A stretch of 64,000 nucleotides of DNA from Adiantum capillus-veneris (GCA_014529385.2 CM043953.1:65943872-66007871); one strand, 5' to 3'. Shown: positions 22,367 to 33,513, numbered from the stretch's first letter. A program made the numbers and translations. Notes: a model not told the origin generated them from the letters alone.

Positions 22367-22374
<8 letters not shown>
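21930..22374 (+). pseudogene. LINE S, 3' end of ORF2 and tail
   Basis: Plus-strand frame with GLCPRCADPEILRHLFWNC (C-x2-C...H...C of zf-RVT) followed by WWTDLYDRWLQ. After one TAG it continues to LWSARNSIVFD, the usual ending of plant LINE ORF2, with a stop near 22336. About 40 bp of 3' sequence separate the stop from an 80-bp (GA)n tract. The 5' part is absent; it starts after repeat K and a short GA tract. Confidence 0.75.

Positions 22375-22454
<80 letters not shown>
22375..22454 (+). repeat. (GA)n microsatellite, 80 bp
   Basis: Uninterrupted GA from 22375 to 22454. It lies between the 3' ends of two LINEs in tail-to-tail orientation (S on plus, M on minus). Confidence 0.97.
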
Positions 22455-22457
<3 letters not shown>

Positions 22458-22528
22458 ATGAAATGAAATGTAATATTAACGTCTTCAAAAGGCCAAAATG
22501 ACCTATGAGACGGTTACATGTGGTAAAT

Positions 22529-22615
22529 CTAATACCAGGTCTGGGTACAAAAAGTACAAAGAACTGAAAAGATTTTTCAGTTCTTTGTACTTTTTGTACC
22601 CAGACCTGGTATTAG
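22529..22615. repeat. Perfect inverted repeat: 42-bp arms, 3-base loop
   Basis: The left arm 22529-22570 starts CTAATACCAGGTCTGGG. The loop is GAT (22571-22573). The right arm 22574-22615 is the exact reverse complement. No mismatch is seen in 42 pairs. It sits in the presumed 3' untranslated region of LINE M. Confidence 0.97.
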
Positions 22616-22652
22616 GGGTGGGGTGAAAGCTGATACAAAGGGAATACAAAAA

Positions 22653-22667
22653 GGGGGGGGGGGGGGG
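22653..22667 (+). repeat. G15 homopolymer
   Basis: Fifteen consecutive G between two copies of AGCTGATACAA (22628 and 22670) in the LINE M 3' region. Assembly length is uncertain for such a run. Confidence 0.9.
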
Positions 22668-22977
22668 TGAGCTGATACAATGAAGCTCTCTGACAGGCGA
22701 GGCATCATATACGTATACATTAGTATCCAAAAGGCTATAGAAATTCAATGTCCTCCAAGGTAGGCACTCTGTCGGGACGGCTCCTATGTCGCGCCAGTAT
22801 GGTATGGATCCTTTGTCGCAATCTGCATCGATGTCGAGAGGGCCCCCTCGTCCATGGGTGACGTGACTGCCCCAACTGTATCGCCCGATCAAGCAGTATG
22901 CCTCTGGTGTTATGCTGCTGGGGCTGCTCGGATTCCTATGTCTGTTACTGAAAGAAATCTGTAATTTTTCGCTGTTG

Positions 22978-23853
22978 CTAGATCTCTCTCATTGTGCCCC
23001 TCTTCAAGAGGTCCTCTTTGTGTTTGCGAATCTCCAGTAAGTATAATCCGAGGCATCTCTGATCCTGGTATCTCATGACTCTAGAAATTGGCCCAAAACC
23101 CTCTCTGAATAGACAGTGAAAGCGGCCTTGTATCTCATTGTATAGTGGGCAGTGACATATGTAATGTAGCTCTTTCTCTGGCTCTATCTGGCACACCTAA
23201 CAAAGCCTGGACTCAACGTGTACTCCTCTAAATCTACCTGTCTCGTTCTCTAGCTGATGTGAGGATGTGCGTATCTAACCAATAGCACATCGTATCCCGT
23301 GGGATAGATGAGTGTCCATGTATCCTGGTCTGATCACAAAACCATCCTCCGTGAGTTGGAGAAGATGCTGTCTATAGAAAGTCATTTTCGTACCTAGCTC
23401 ATGCGTAGGTTGTATCCATGTCCTCTTCGTATCCATTTGAATCAAGTCCTGTCCGATGAGCCTCGTAATCTTTGCTCTAGTGAGGGAGATGGAGGGTGCA
23501 TCCAGAGGGTATTGAAATGGGGGTAGCCAATCCATACTAAAGCCATGTAACTGAAACCAAGATGCCATCTCTGCATACCAACATGATCTATCTCCCTCCA
23601 ATGCAAGCTGTCGCGAAGACTCTAGTGCTAGTCGAGCATATCTGTCTCTAGGGAGAGCCCAAGTGCTATGCATAAATGAAACTGATCGAGTGAGTGCCTC
23701 CACTACCAATGGAGGAGCAACGAGCTCCGCCCTAATAATGCATTGTGGTACTAGAGCCTTGGCCCTAATCATCCGAGAAATCATAGACACCAAGGGCTTC
23801 TCCATACATCTCCATCCATGAATACTGTCAGCTCTGCTATGATGATCAACTGA
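22978..23853 (-). pseudogene. LINE M ORF2 C-terminal region with zinc motif
   Basis: The frame continues from RT across the solo LTR (GVEIWG on one side, SIHGWRCMEKPLVSM on the other). It runs through LALESSRQLALEGDRSCWYA and ends in a zf-RVT-like motif CQIEPEKELHYICHCPLY (C...H-x2-C-H-C). One frame change lies near 23275-23200. The stop is at 22978. Confidence 0.72.
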
Positions 23854-23858
23854 GGGGC

Positions 23859-24521
23859 TGTAACAAATTGCTGACGTGTCAAAGTCACTGAAGAACAGAG
23901 CCAACTTGTAGATCCCGGCCAAGAAGCCAAAACCCTAAGAAGAAGCAACAGAAGAAGAAGAAGAAGTTTTACAGACTTACAAAGTCTTGACGAGTGGCCT
24001 ATTTTTAAAGAAGAGTTCCCACCAACTTATGGGACCCCGTCCGATGGGGTCCAAGTGACATAAAGGCATTAAAAATAAAGCAGAACACACTCAAAAGACT
24101 TTGCACATCAAAATATGATGATGTGGCACCTGTATGGACGTTCCGGAATTCGCGGCGGATTTTTAGGGAAATCCCAAAATTTTAGGAAAGTGATTTTTTG
24201 GGGCCAGCTTTTCATATTTGATGCTTTTAGGCTTTGGGCCTTTAAATATGAGCCCCTCTCTGACACTCTTCAGCGCGCAGATTGCAGAGGAGGTGCTTCC
24301 TGGCTGTTGTACTTTGCGAATTAGCAGTAATATAAAGAAATACCGAAAGGGGCGTCGAGGTTTGGGGCCAATACTCTCTGGGGTGGAATTCCGCCACTCT
24401 GTGTCGCGTGTCGTCTCTCTCTCTCTCTTAGTTTAGTTGTTATTGAACAATTGTTATTGAAGTGCTAAAAGTCTGTTCAGTCTGTTCTTTTCTATTGGCA
24501 CGTGGTGCCCGTCTTGTGATA
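23859..24521 (+). mobile_element. Solo LTR N (gypsy, related to the LTR of D)
   Basis: Starts TGTAACAAATTGC and ends CTTGTGATA (CA expected, so one mutated base). It is flanked by GGGGC at 23854-23858 and 24522-24526. It shares with the LTR of element D the blocks GGGCCTTTAAATATG (TATA region, 24235), AGAAATACCGAAAGGGGCG and TTTGGGGCCAATA (24340-24385). It lies inside LINE M, whose frame reads through once N and one TSD copy are removed. Formed by recombination between LTRs. Confidence 0.83.
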
Positions 24522-25570
24522 GGGGCCCCATATCTCCACTCCGTACAGCATGGTCGAAGTGATCAGAGTGTCAAAGGCCAAAGCTTTGTCCGAGGTTCCT
24601 GGAACCGAACCTGCGAACATATCCTCTCAAGTCTCCCCAATGCTGCATAGGCTTTGGTCAAACGCGTATCTGCTGCACGCCTCAAGGAAAATATTGGACC
24701 ACTGAAAACCGGCCCAAGATAAGTGTATGTATCTGCATACTCCACAGTCTCTCGACCATATGTAAAAGTGGGGGCGGACCTCCTTACCCATTGCGCCATG
24801 GTGTTAAACACCATTACCTTGGTCTTACCCAGGTTCACAGACAATCCAGTGTCCCGTGCAAATACATGCAATGCATCCAAATGACGCTGCATCCCCTCTG
24901 GAGAATCTGAGATCAGCACAATATCATCAACATATAATAGCAACGAAATCCATGTCCTTGCAAGCTGAGCACCTCTATCATCCTCTGCCTCTACATAATC
25001 TGAAAACTCATCTACATATATCCCAAAGAGAGTCGGAGATAGGGGGCAACCTTGCTTCACCTGCACCCCAATGGTGGAGTGAACCATGCCGGACATGCCC
25101 TGAGTAGTGCATATCTGTCCTACCACTGTCCTGTATAAAGATAAGATCCCCTAGACCAGCTCTGTGGGCACCCCCATGTCTTGCAATCTGCGTATGTGTC
25201 TCGCTCGTGGCACTGTATCAAAGGCTTTGCGGAAATCCACAAAGCTACAATATATCCTCCTGCCATGGTGTCTACCCTCCTCAATAATGGCTTTGAGTGA
25301 CCAATGGAGAAACCTCTCCTGAACCCTGTCTGTCCTGTTGCTCGTATGTCCTCTCTCTCTGCCCATCCACTCAACTCATGCTCAAGAACTGATGCATATA
25401 GCTTAGCCAGAGTGTGACCAACCATGATGGTTCACTAATTCCCAGGAAACATAGGATCTCCCGACTTGAAGATAGGCACAATAGTGGACATACTCCAAGT
25501 CTCCGGGAAACCCTCGTACGTGGCTCTATTAAACATCATAGCAAGAGGCTCTGCAATCATATCTCGGGCA
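24522..25570 (-). pseudogene. LINE M reverse transcriptase (partial)
   Basis: From right to left: PETWSMSTIVPIFKSGD, then YRGIMVG-like sequence degraded to N-stop-stop at about 25430. Next come ELSGWAEREDIRATGQTGFR, FVDFRKAFDTVP, then VQVKQGCPLSPTLFGIYVDE and LLLYVDDIVLISDS (catalytic YVDD, about 24910-24935). Last is LITSTMLYGVEIWG at the solo LTR joint. Frameshifts near 25150 and 24580 break it, but motifs are well kept, so decay is moderate. Confidence 0.85.
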
Positions 25571-25571
25571 T

Positions 25572-25574
<3 letters not shown>

Positions 25575-25630
<56 letters not shown>
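25575..25630 (+). repeat. (GA)n microsatellite
   Basis: Fifty-six bases of GA exactly where the LINE M endonuclease and early RT should be. Confidence 0.95.
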
Positions 25631-25633
<3 letters not shown>

Positions 25634-25773
25634 AATTATCGTCCACGGAGCATGGGACCAAAAACAAACATTACAAACGATTTTGACTAAGCAGAAGATG
25701 ACGATATGTATCAGTTAAGCACTGAGGGTCCATTGGGAGGGTAAAAGGAAAGGGAAATGGGGAAAACAAAAAC

Positions 25774-26532
25774 CTAGGGAGGGTCAGCTATGGAGAGAGC
25801 TGGTTTGGGGTTTCGAAACTCTTGGATGATGGCTTTACCACCTCGATAAACTGCCCATTTACCTTGTTTGCGGGCTTCATGTACCTTCTTGAGCTCACTT
25901 GCTTTGGCTTTGAGTTGGTTTGTGGTTAATTCTTCGGTGATCCAAAATGTTGTTCCCTTGAGGAGACGGGATTGGCGTAGTAGCTTTTTTCGTTCTTCTT
26001 TGTCCTTGAAGGTGAGAATACAATGCTCGGGTGACACATGCTTGTGTGTGTCATTGATCCAGGAATTGGTTTCAGGCTCGATGTTGATAGGTTGAAGAGT
26101 GTCATTGAGTTTGGCGATTGCTTCTTCGAGAGTGTCCTCGCTTGTGCACCAAGGTGCGTGAAGTCTTCCAATCTTGACCTTAAGGCCAAGGGATTCTTGT
26201 AGTTTGCATTCTTGTAAAACTGCTTGAATCTTGGTGTCGATCTTCTCGTGCGTCGCTTCATGGGCTTCCTTCATTGCTTTGACGGTTTCGGTAAGGGACG
26301 CTTCAACACCTTGGGCTTTTGCGAGTAGGGCTTGGCTCTCTATCTTTGTCTCCTCTAGCTTAAACAATCATTGTTTGAGGTGCTCATTCTCTCCAATAAG
26401 TTCCTGAATCTGGGCTTCAAGAGCAGTAATCCTTACTTCTTGACGAGTGGCGGGATCCTTTTTAGGCGCAGCTGCCACCGCAAGGAAACTCTTGCGTGTG
26501 GTGCTGGCCATTGGTGTTTGGAAGGAGGCCAT
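25774..26532 (-). pseudogene. LINE M ORF1 (one in-frame stop)
   Basis: ATG at 26532 (MASFQTPMASTTRKSF). Residues about 30-55 form a heptad-like stretch (ITALEAQIQELIGENEHLKQ) interrupted by TGA at 26367-26369. The frame then continues for 197 codons. The C-terminal half resembles the RNA-binding module of plant LINE ORF1 proteins: CILTFKDKEERKKLLRQSRL, then TTFWITEELTTNQLKAKASE and KQGKWAVYRGGKAIIQEF. The expected role is binding LINE RNA as a chaperone. Only one base change separates it from an intact frame. Confidence 0.75.
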
Positions 26533-27178
<646 letters not shown>

Positions 27179-27244
27179 AATGCACGAGAGAGAGAGAAAG
27201 AGAGAGAGAGACCTGAATCGACCAACCTTGGCAATGAATAGATG

Positions 27245-27703
27245 ATAATACAATGGAGGCTATGTGTTCTTTGTGATTTGTAGCCGAAGTGTCCTAGACA
27301 CCGTTTCGTACGCCTCAGGCAACTTCGTGAGTACCAAAGCAACTAATTGAGTACTGGTTAGCGCACTTTTCATAGCTGATAGTTGATCATGAATAACCTT
27401 AGCCTTCATAAGAAATGATTACATGGAACTTCATGGTGGAAACTTGATGGCAAATAAGTGGCCAAGAAGGGTGATTGCTCGCATCGTAGAATCCCGATCA
27501 AACATTTCAATGAGCTTGAACCACATATCATTTGCAGTCTTCAAAGTCCATATGGCTGGAGAAATTTCCTTTATAAGAGATTCCGCAATGGCCAACATTG
27601 CCTTTACATTACTCGCATCCCAATCGGCACACGATTTTTGATACTCGTCATCTTGAAGGCGGTTGTACCTGTTATTGGAATCCCTCGTAAGACGGGGCTT
27701 TGA
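27245..27703 (-). pseudogene. Copia gag fragment J
   Basis: The minus strand reads DWDASNVKAMLAIAESLIKE, then ANDMWFKLIEMFDR. After a stop comes KVIHDQLSAMKSALTSTQLV, then VLTKLPEAYETV. This is the UBN2-type capsid region of copia gag. It has no LTR or pol. Element F is inserted at its 5' side. Confidence 0.75.
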
Positions 27704-28216
27704 TGTAAGAGCCACGTACAACTAAGAGTGCTTAATGCTTAAAGAACTTGACAAAATATTAATCACAACACTTCAAAGAGATAAGAGGCAGAATGAGGGT
27801 TGACGATGGGCAACCCCCCTTGAAGGAAATAGATTTCTACTCAACCCAAGTATCTTAGGATTGAGCTCAGTTACAATCAACCCGAGAGTGAGTTTAAGTA
27901 GACTCACACTTGTAGATCATGCAAGATGCCATGTGCACATGCATAAAAGTAAACATAAGTAGACTTCTCAAGAGAAGAGATCTAATGTCTTGGCTGCTTG
28001 TAGGATGAATAGAAGAGCGTTAAACTAAAGGGAAACAACAGAATTTTCAGATTTATAGGTGTGCTGCCATGAAAAACAGCAAGCTAGAGAGAGAGAGATG
28101 GCCTCTTGAGGATGAAGGAATAGTAAGCGTAGAGAGAGATGGTGATGGTAATGAAGGGGGTTTCTTGGGCTGGAAAATTCAGCAACTAGAAGATGGGGAA
28201 ATGAGAAGGAAAGAGG

Positions 28217-28228
28217 CTTTATTTATAG
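28217..28228 (-). promoter_or_regulatory. TATA box of the F LTR
   Basis: CTATAAATAAAG on the minus strand, about 200 bp downstream of the heat-shock-element cluster on that strand. Confidence 0.55.
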
Positions 28229-28271
28229 AGAAGTTGCCTCAAGAGCAAAGGGAAAAGTTGAAGAGGATCGT

Positions 28272-28392
28272 GACAAGTGTCTACACACTTGTCTCTTCCT
28301 TTGAAAGCTTTTTGACAAGTATCCACACACTTGTCTTTTCTTTTGAAAGCTTTTTGACAAGTGTCTCATCTTTTGGAAAGTTTGTGACAAGT
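28272..28392. repeat. Palindromic minisatellite, 42-bp unit
   Basis: GACAAG starts at 28272, 28314, 28356 and 28386. The first unit contains GACAAGTGT-CTAC-ACACTTGTC, a perfect 9-bp-arm hairpin. The second keeps it with changes. Units also share CTTTTGAAAGCTTTTT. Confidence 0.85.
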
Positions 28393-28425
28393 GTTCCGCC
28401 ACGTGTCCTACTTTTGGAACCTTCC

Positions 28426-28463
28426 TTCTAGAATCTCTCTTCTAGAATCTTCTAGAAGCTTTC
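28426..28463 (-). promoter_or_regulatory. Heat-shock-element cluster in the F LTR
   Basis: TTC-ta-GAA-tc-TTC-ta-GAA-gc-TTT at 28440-28462 gives four perfect alternating HSE units and a near-perfect fifth. A further TTCtaGAA lies at 28426-28433. This matches the nTTCnnGAAnnTTC consensus bound by heat shock factors. Confidence 0.65.
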
Positions 28464-28939
28464 ATCTTGGAACTGCTAAAAACACACATCAATATGGGTA
28501 TCAATTGAAGCTCTTTCCGAGTACAATACGGTTTTTGCTTCTTCAAAACATGGATTTAACATCTCTATGAGAAGATAAAGCATTCAATGAATTCAACCCA
28601 CATATGCATAATGAGCAATCTTCATGATCATGCCATCTTGTTGATTGTAAGTGTCTTTTCTGGTGGATCTAGCCCACACTCCAAGGCATCAACCCTTTCT
28701 ATGTGCAAGTATGATCTCGATATGCACGAGTTACAAGTCACAGGCGCCCTATTGGGTTATCTAGGTGGGAGTGTGCACTATCTATGTTTTAACCCACTGT
28801 GTGGGTCCGTCATAACCTGTGACTACTCATCGGTGATCATACTAAGGTGCACTGTTCCGTAAAACACACTTGCAAAATTTAAGATTAATAGAAAAAGAAT
28901 ACAAGTTCTTTTCTATTGGGGTGTGATAGTCCACCCGCT

Positions 28940-30160
28940 CTTATTTAACTGTCCTCAGCTGAAAAGCTTCCTCATATTGTTTAAGAATCTCCGGGTAAGC
29001 CCGCATGAAATTTTCATTCACCCACTTGGCGTCGGCGGTGGGTAAATCTTTTAACTTCAATAGAAATTTCGGTGTCAGAAGGTCACTCCTTGTAGTTCAA
29101 TTCTTATGAAAGATGATTTGTTTGGGTTGAATGAGTTGCTCCGTGTCTTCAACTTCTAGGGGATCCTCTGTAATAGGCTCCTTTGGTATTGGTCCCATGT
29201 AAGGCTTTAATAGGCTTACATGAAATGAATTATGTATCTTTTAATGACTTGGGAGTTCTAGCTTGTAGCATACTTCATTAATTTTCTTGATGACCTTGAA
29301 GGGTCGAAAGTATCTTTTCGACAGCTTCGGAAAAGACCTTGTTTTCCCTAAACTTTGCTTCAATCCGTTCTTATCAAACTTTAGTAAGACATATTGTCCT
29401 TCTTTGAAAACCAAATGCTTTCGTTGCTTATCTGCTTGCTTCTTTCGTTGTTCTTGGGCAGCTTTGATAGTGGCTCGAACTTGATTCATAGCTGTCTTCA
29501 AGTCCGAAACAAACTCATCAGCGGCAAAAATCTTGTCTTTGGTACGGATAATAGGTGGACGTATTATCCTTCCTTGCATTATTTCGTTTGGAGCCTTCCT
29601 TGTAGAGGAGTGTTGGGTGTTGTTGTAGGCAAACTCCAATAGAGGTAAATACTTCTTGCACTGTGACTTTTGGTCACTACCATAAGCTTTTAACATATCA
29701 AGTAAATGAGATTCATGACTTCAGTTTGCCCATCCGTTTGTGGATGAAATGATGAGGAGAACTTTAAGGTTGTTGCCAAATTCTCAAATAAAGTACACCA
29801 GAAATTACTGGTAAACTTGGAGTCCCTATCGGAAATACTTCTGAAGGCACACCATGCAACCTAAAGATATGTTGTATAGAGAGTCGTGCAGCTTGTGAAG
29901 ACTTCAATGTTTTTATGGCAAGAAATGAAATGTGCTTGCTTACTGAATCTATCTATGATGACCTAAATCATGTCACTCCTTTGTGGTGTCCTTGGAATTC
30001 CTGTGATGAAATCCATGGTGATAGACTTCCAAGGACCATCTGGTACTGGCAAAGGTTGTAATAATCCTGGAGCCTTTTGTCTTTCAAACTTTGATTTTTG
30101 ACAAACATACATTTTTTGATGTAGTTGTGTGTATCCTTTCAAAGTGTTGGCCAATAGGAA
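28940..30160 (-). pseudogene. Gypsy F integrase and chromodomain-like tail
   Basis: From right: zinc finger end ([20 protein letters not shown]), core start [13 protein letters not shown] (first Asp), and [15 protein letters not shown] near 29740 (catalytic Glu). Then LLEFAYNNTQHSSTRKAP and the GPY/F module KLSKRYFRPFKVIKKINEV. The tail reads HVSLLKPY, then FLLKLKDLPTADAKWVNE, resembling the degenerate chromodomain of related plant elements. Stops lie near 29240 and 29090, and the middle core is interrupted. Confidence 0.82.
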
Positions 30161-30269
30161 AAGCGCTCTAAAGCACTTAGAGTGGCTGCTTGTCCTCTAT
30201 GTCTTGCATAAGGTGGTTCATGACTTTTTGTAAGTACTTTTTGACGAAGAGGGAGAGTGACGCATAGCT

Positions 30270-30690
30270 GATTATCCACCATGAGATATCCATCTTCGAT
30301 GCAGTAAATTTGGATGAGGCTCTCCTTCTTGCAACTTCAACCATATTGTTTGAAAATCAGCATCCCTGTCATAGGCATTTTTCATACCATGAAAGTCTTC
30401 ATGATGAGCCACTGTGATGGTTGAAATTCGGGGGACTCTTGAAAATGCGTCTGCGACCAGATTGTGCTTGCTAGGAGTATATAAAATTTGAAAATGAAAC
30501 ATAGAAAAAAAGTTTTCCACTTTGCATGCCTTTCTTGTAAGTGCTTTTGAGTGTTGAAATACTTCAAGCTTAGGTGATTAGTTCTTCCAATGAATTCATT
30601 GCCTAAGAGATAATGTTTCCAATTCTTCAAAGCATGAACCACAACCAAAAGCTCTTTCTCATAAATATCATACCGCATCATTTAGGCATC
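30270..30690 (-). pseudogene. Gypsy F RNase H
   Basis: YDIYEKELLVVVHALKNWKH, then NHLSLKYFNTQKHLQERHAK (TDH replaced by TNH). The end is LYTPSKHNLVADAFSR, in the adjacent frame after a frameshift near 30490. VEADACGNCIGAVLNQEGHA just upstream (30700-30760) is the first Asp motif. Confidence 0.82.
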
Positions 30691-31248
30691 GGCTTTCAAA
30701 AGCTACTGCATGGCCTTCTTGATTCAGCACAGCACCAATGCAATTGCCACAAGCATCTGCTTCAACCACAAATGGTTTTGCTAAGTCGGGGATGATGAGA
30801 ACTGGGCCTGAAGTGAGTGTGATTTTCTGTTTTTGAAAAGCTACCCTCTCTTTCTCCTTCCATTGAAAAGTGCTATTCTTCTTGGTTAGGTCATGTAGAG
30901 GAGAAGCAATGTAGGCAAAATGCTTGATGAAGCGGCGATAGTAAGGGCATAACCCCAGAAAAGATCGCACCTCATGCACATCACGAAGATCTGGCCATTC
31001 TTGGATTATTGTGATCTTCTCTGGATCCATTTGAATGCCTTCTGAAGATATCACATGCCCAAGATAATTTATTTTATGCATAAAGAACTCACTTTTCTTA
31101 TCATTGATGAGAAGCTGATTCTCATGGAGAAGTTGCAAAACAATTTCCAGATGTTGCCGATACTCTTCTTTATTCTTGCTAAACACAAGAATATCATCAA
31201 AGAAAGTGTCAACATATTGGAGGTGACCCCTAAAGATGCGCTCCATCA
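30668..31248 (-). pseudogene. Gypsy F RT, C-terminal part
   Basis: Begins at the D insertion with ERIFRGHLQYVDTFFDDILV. The catalytic box is FFDD. The segment continues FMHKINYLGHVISSEGIQMD and SFLGLCPYYRRFIKHFA, into RNase H. The frame is open from 31297, but the first 17 codons are D LTR sequence. Confidence 0.88.
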
Positions 31249-31835
31249 TGTCACAAACTGGTGACATGGCATGTCTCGATGTGGCATGTCTCGACACACT
31301 CCCAGAATGGGCCAGCAGAACCGGTACAGCAGGACAGCCCCGTGAAACGTGGAAAATCTGCTAACGTGGCACTGTCGTACGAACCTCCGTGATTTGCGGC
31401 GTAAAAAGCGGAAACTGGCTGATGTGGCAAAACTGTATGGAAGCTGCTTTTTACGCTGCGCAAGGCATTTTGAGAAGCTTTTGGACTCAATTGCTTTATT
31501 TTGGAAAAGCTTAAGAGCTTTTGGATTATTGCTTTTGGGGCTCTGCTTTTAGGCATCCCTTGTAACCTTTAAATATGTGGGCAGGGCTCTCACAACTCAT
31601 AGCATTTGGACGCAGAGTCTGAGAGTGAGAACCCCACCCTCCCACTCTCTTGTACTTTGAACATAGATTAATACAAAAAGAAATACCGAAAGGGGCGCCA
31701 GTCTTTGGGGCCAATATCTCTAGGCACGGAACTCCGCCGGGCTGTGTCGAATCAATTGTGAATTGTGAACTGTTTGAAGTGAATCTCTGCTGTGTCTCAG
31801 TAGAATCTTGACTTGGAGTGACCAAGTTTGTTACA
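31249..31835 (+). repeat. 5' LTR of D
   Basis: 587 bp, TG...CA. TATA-like TTTAAATA at 31568-31575. A small internal duplication of GGCATGTCTCGA near 31265-31295 is absent from the 3' LTR and explains most of the length difference. Confidence 0.93.
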
Positions 31836-31836
31836 G

Positions 31837-31848
31837 TGGTATAAGAGC
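31837..31848 (+). promoter_or_regulatory. Primer-binding site of D
   Basis: TGGTATAAGAGC, one base after the LTR, one mismatch to the initiator-Met tRNA site. Confidence 0.85.
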
Positions 31849-31899
31849 ACGGCCGATTTCTCTTCTACCGGGAAACCCGATCCTCTTCTCGCGGCACTT

Positions 31900-33470
31900 A
31901 TGGATTCCAACAACGAACAATTGACTTTCTATGCATCTGGGGATGCGGGAAGAGATCACGAAGAAGATTCTCACGAAGAGTACGGCCGCCTCGGCCTACT
32001 TAGGCGGAGATTGAAGAGATGGAACGTCGACAATTGGTTGACGATGCGACAAAGATGATGATCAACCTTGCGAAGGATCCAAAATTTACTAAATTTTTGA
32101 CTCAGACATGCTTCTACGAAGTGCACTCCCAGTGGCGGAAGGACACAGAACCACCCCTAAAACCGACACTCAAGAAACCTCCTACTCTGAGGATGTTTAC
32201 AGAGCAAGAATTGGAAGAGGTGGTTGATACTCGGATTACCCAGCTTTTTGATGCGAACAACAAAGCCAAATAGCACAACAGAAAGCAGAAGAAAGGAACC
32301 GACTTCCCGGGTTATTTGGGTCGTCAATCTACTTTTGCCTCGGCAAGAAAGCAGAAGAAGCATGTGCGATTTGAAGGAGTATCCAGTTCTTGTTCTTCTT
32401 CTTCTTCTGACAGTTCTTCTAGCTCCTCTGACTCGAGCGAAGGAGACAGAAAAGGGAAAAAGCGAAGCAGAAAGCAAAGCTTCGGAAAGGGCAAGAAAAA
32501 GGCAAAGAAGCCTAAGTTTCGCCCAGCTTCTGACAGTTCTACATAGAACTCGTTTCCGCAAAGAAGAAATTTTATGCAAAGAAGAAACACTTCTATAAAG
32601 CCAACCAGTATGACTCTCTCGAGGATAAAAGCAAGAAAGTTCGAGAATTTAAAGAAGGTGGACAGTCAATTAAATTTGACACTTTTTTTTGGATTCCGAG
32701 ATGCTTCGAGGGATTTGGCCTTCATACATGAGTTTGATATAGCTTTCTCTGGAGGGCTTTACTCAGAGCACTCCAAGATTCGGAGGGCTTCCTCTTACTT
32801 CAAGGGAAATGCTCGAACATGGTGGTCCACTCTTCTATTTAACAAGAAAGCGCCAGTTAAATGGCTGAAATTTAAAAGGCTTTTTATTTCTTCTTGGTTG
32901 ACTTGGGAGTACGAACGAGACACATGAACTGCTTGGAATCATCTCCGGATGACTAAGAAAGATACTTTGGATGCATATTGCGAGAGGTTTTAGAGCTCTT
33001 TTCTACCCGCTTCTTCACTTCATTTAAGAAGATCTTGTTTAAAGAACAGATTGAGCGGTTTAGTTGCGGACTTCGTACAGAGATCCGAGATTTTTGCTTA
33101 GAACAAAAGTCAGATTCTATTCGAGAACTGATGAGTCATGCGAAACGGGGTTTTGCCATACATTCAGGCAGTCTGACTTACCCCACAGATGAGATCATGA
33201 CGCAGAGAACCGAATAGACCTCTAAAAATGAAAGTAGAAAGAAGAAGAGCCCCCAAAAACAAAAAGATAAGGATGCACGACCTCGGCTCACTCTTCGGGA
33301 GAGAGCCAACTACATCAAAGAGGGGAAAGTGTGTTGGATGCGGGGAACCTGGGCACATCTCCGCGAAGTGCCCTAAAAAGGCACCGAAAGAAAACGATGA
33401 AGAAAGGCCAGAGAGTTTGAAAGCAACTGAGGAACGTGGACGAAAAGGCAAGATGAAAGACTGACCCAAG
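31900..33470 (+). pseudogene. Gypsy D gag
   Basis: ATG at 31900 (MDSNNEQLTF). A frame change lies at about 32020. A Ser/Asp-rich, then basic linker is at 32330-32550. The capsid core SYFKGNARTWWSTLLFNKKA is near 32790-32850, followed by LMSHAKRGFAIHS. The zinc knuckle CVGCGEPGHISAKCPKK is at 33330-33380. At least four frame interruptions. Confidence 0.8.
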
Positions 33471-33513
33471 CACGATTGATGAAAATACAGAACTTTTCCG
33501 AGCTTGGAGCAAA

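Larger units (their letters stand above)
22616..26532 (-). mobile_element. LINE M with ORF1 and partial ORF2, split by a solo LTR
   Basis: Minus-strand order: ORF1 (26532-25774), a gap of about 200 bp that includes a (GA)n array (25575-25630), RT (25570-24522), the inserted solo LTR N, the ORF2 C-terminal region (23858-22978), then a 3' region. The endonuclease and N-terminal RT are missing at the GA array. Removal of N with one GGGGC restores an open frame across the joint. Confidence 0.78.
27704..28933 (-). repeat. Probable 3' LTR of F with heat-shock elements
   Basis: Bounded on the minus strand by TGGACTATCACACC (28933, after the purine tract AAGAGCGGG) and GTGGCTCTTACA (27704). Contains TATA CTATAAATAAAG (28217-28228). 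Upstream of it lie a palindromic minisatellite (28272-28392) and heat-shock-element blocks (28426-28463). There is no second LTR in the window to prove the ends. Confidence 0.6.

Noticed and set aside
28069-28431. 120-codon plus-strand frame as a gene
   Set aside because: It is antisense to the probable LTR of F and its C-terminal half is the translated 42-bp minisatellite.
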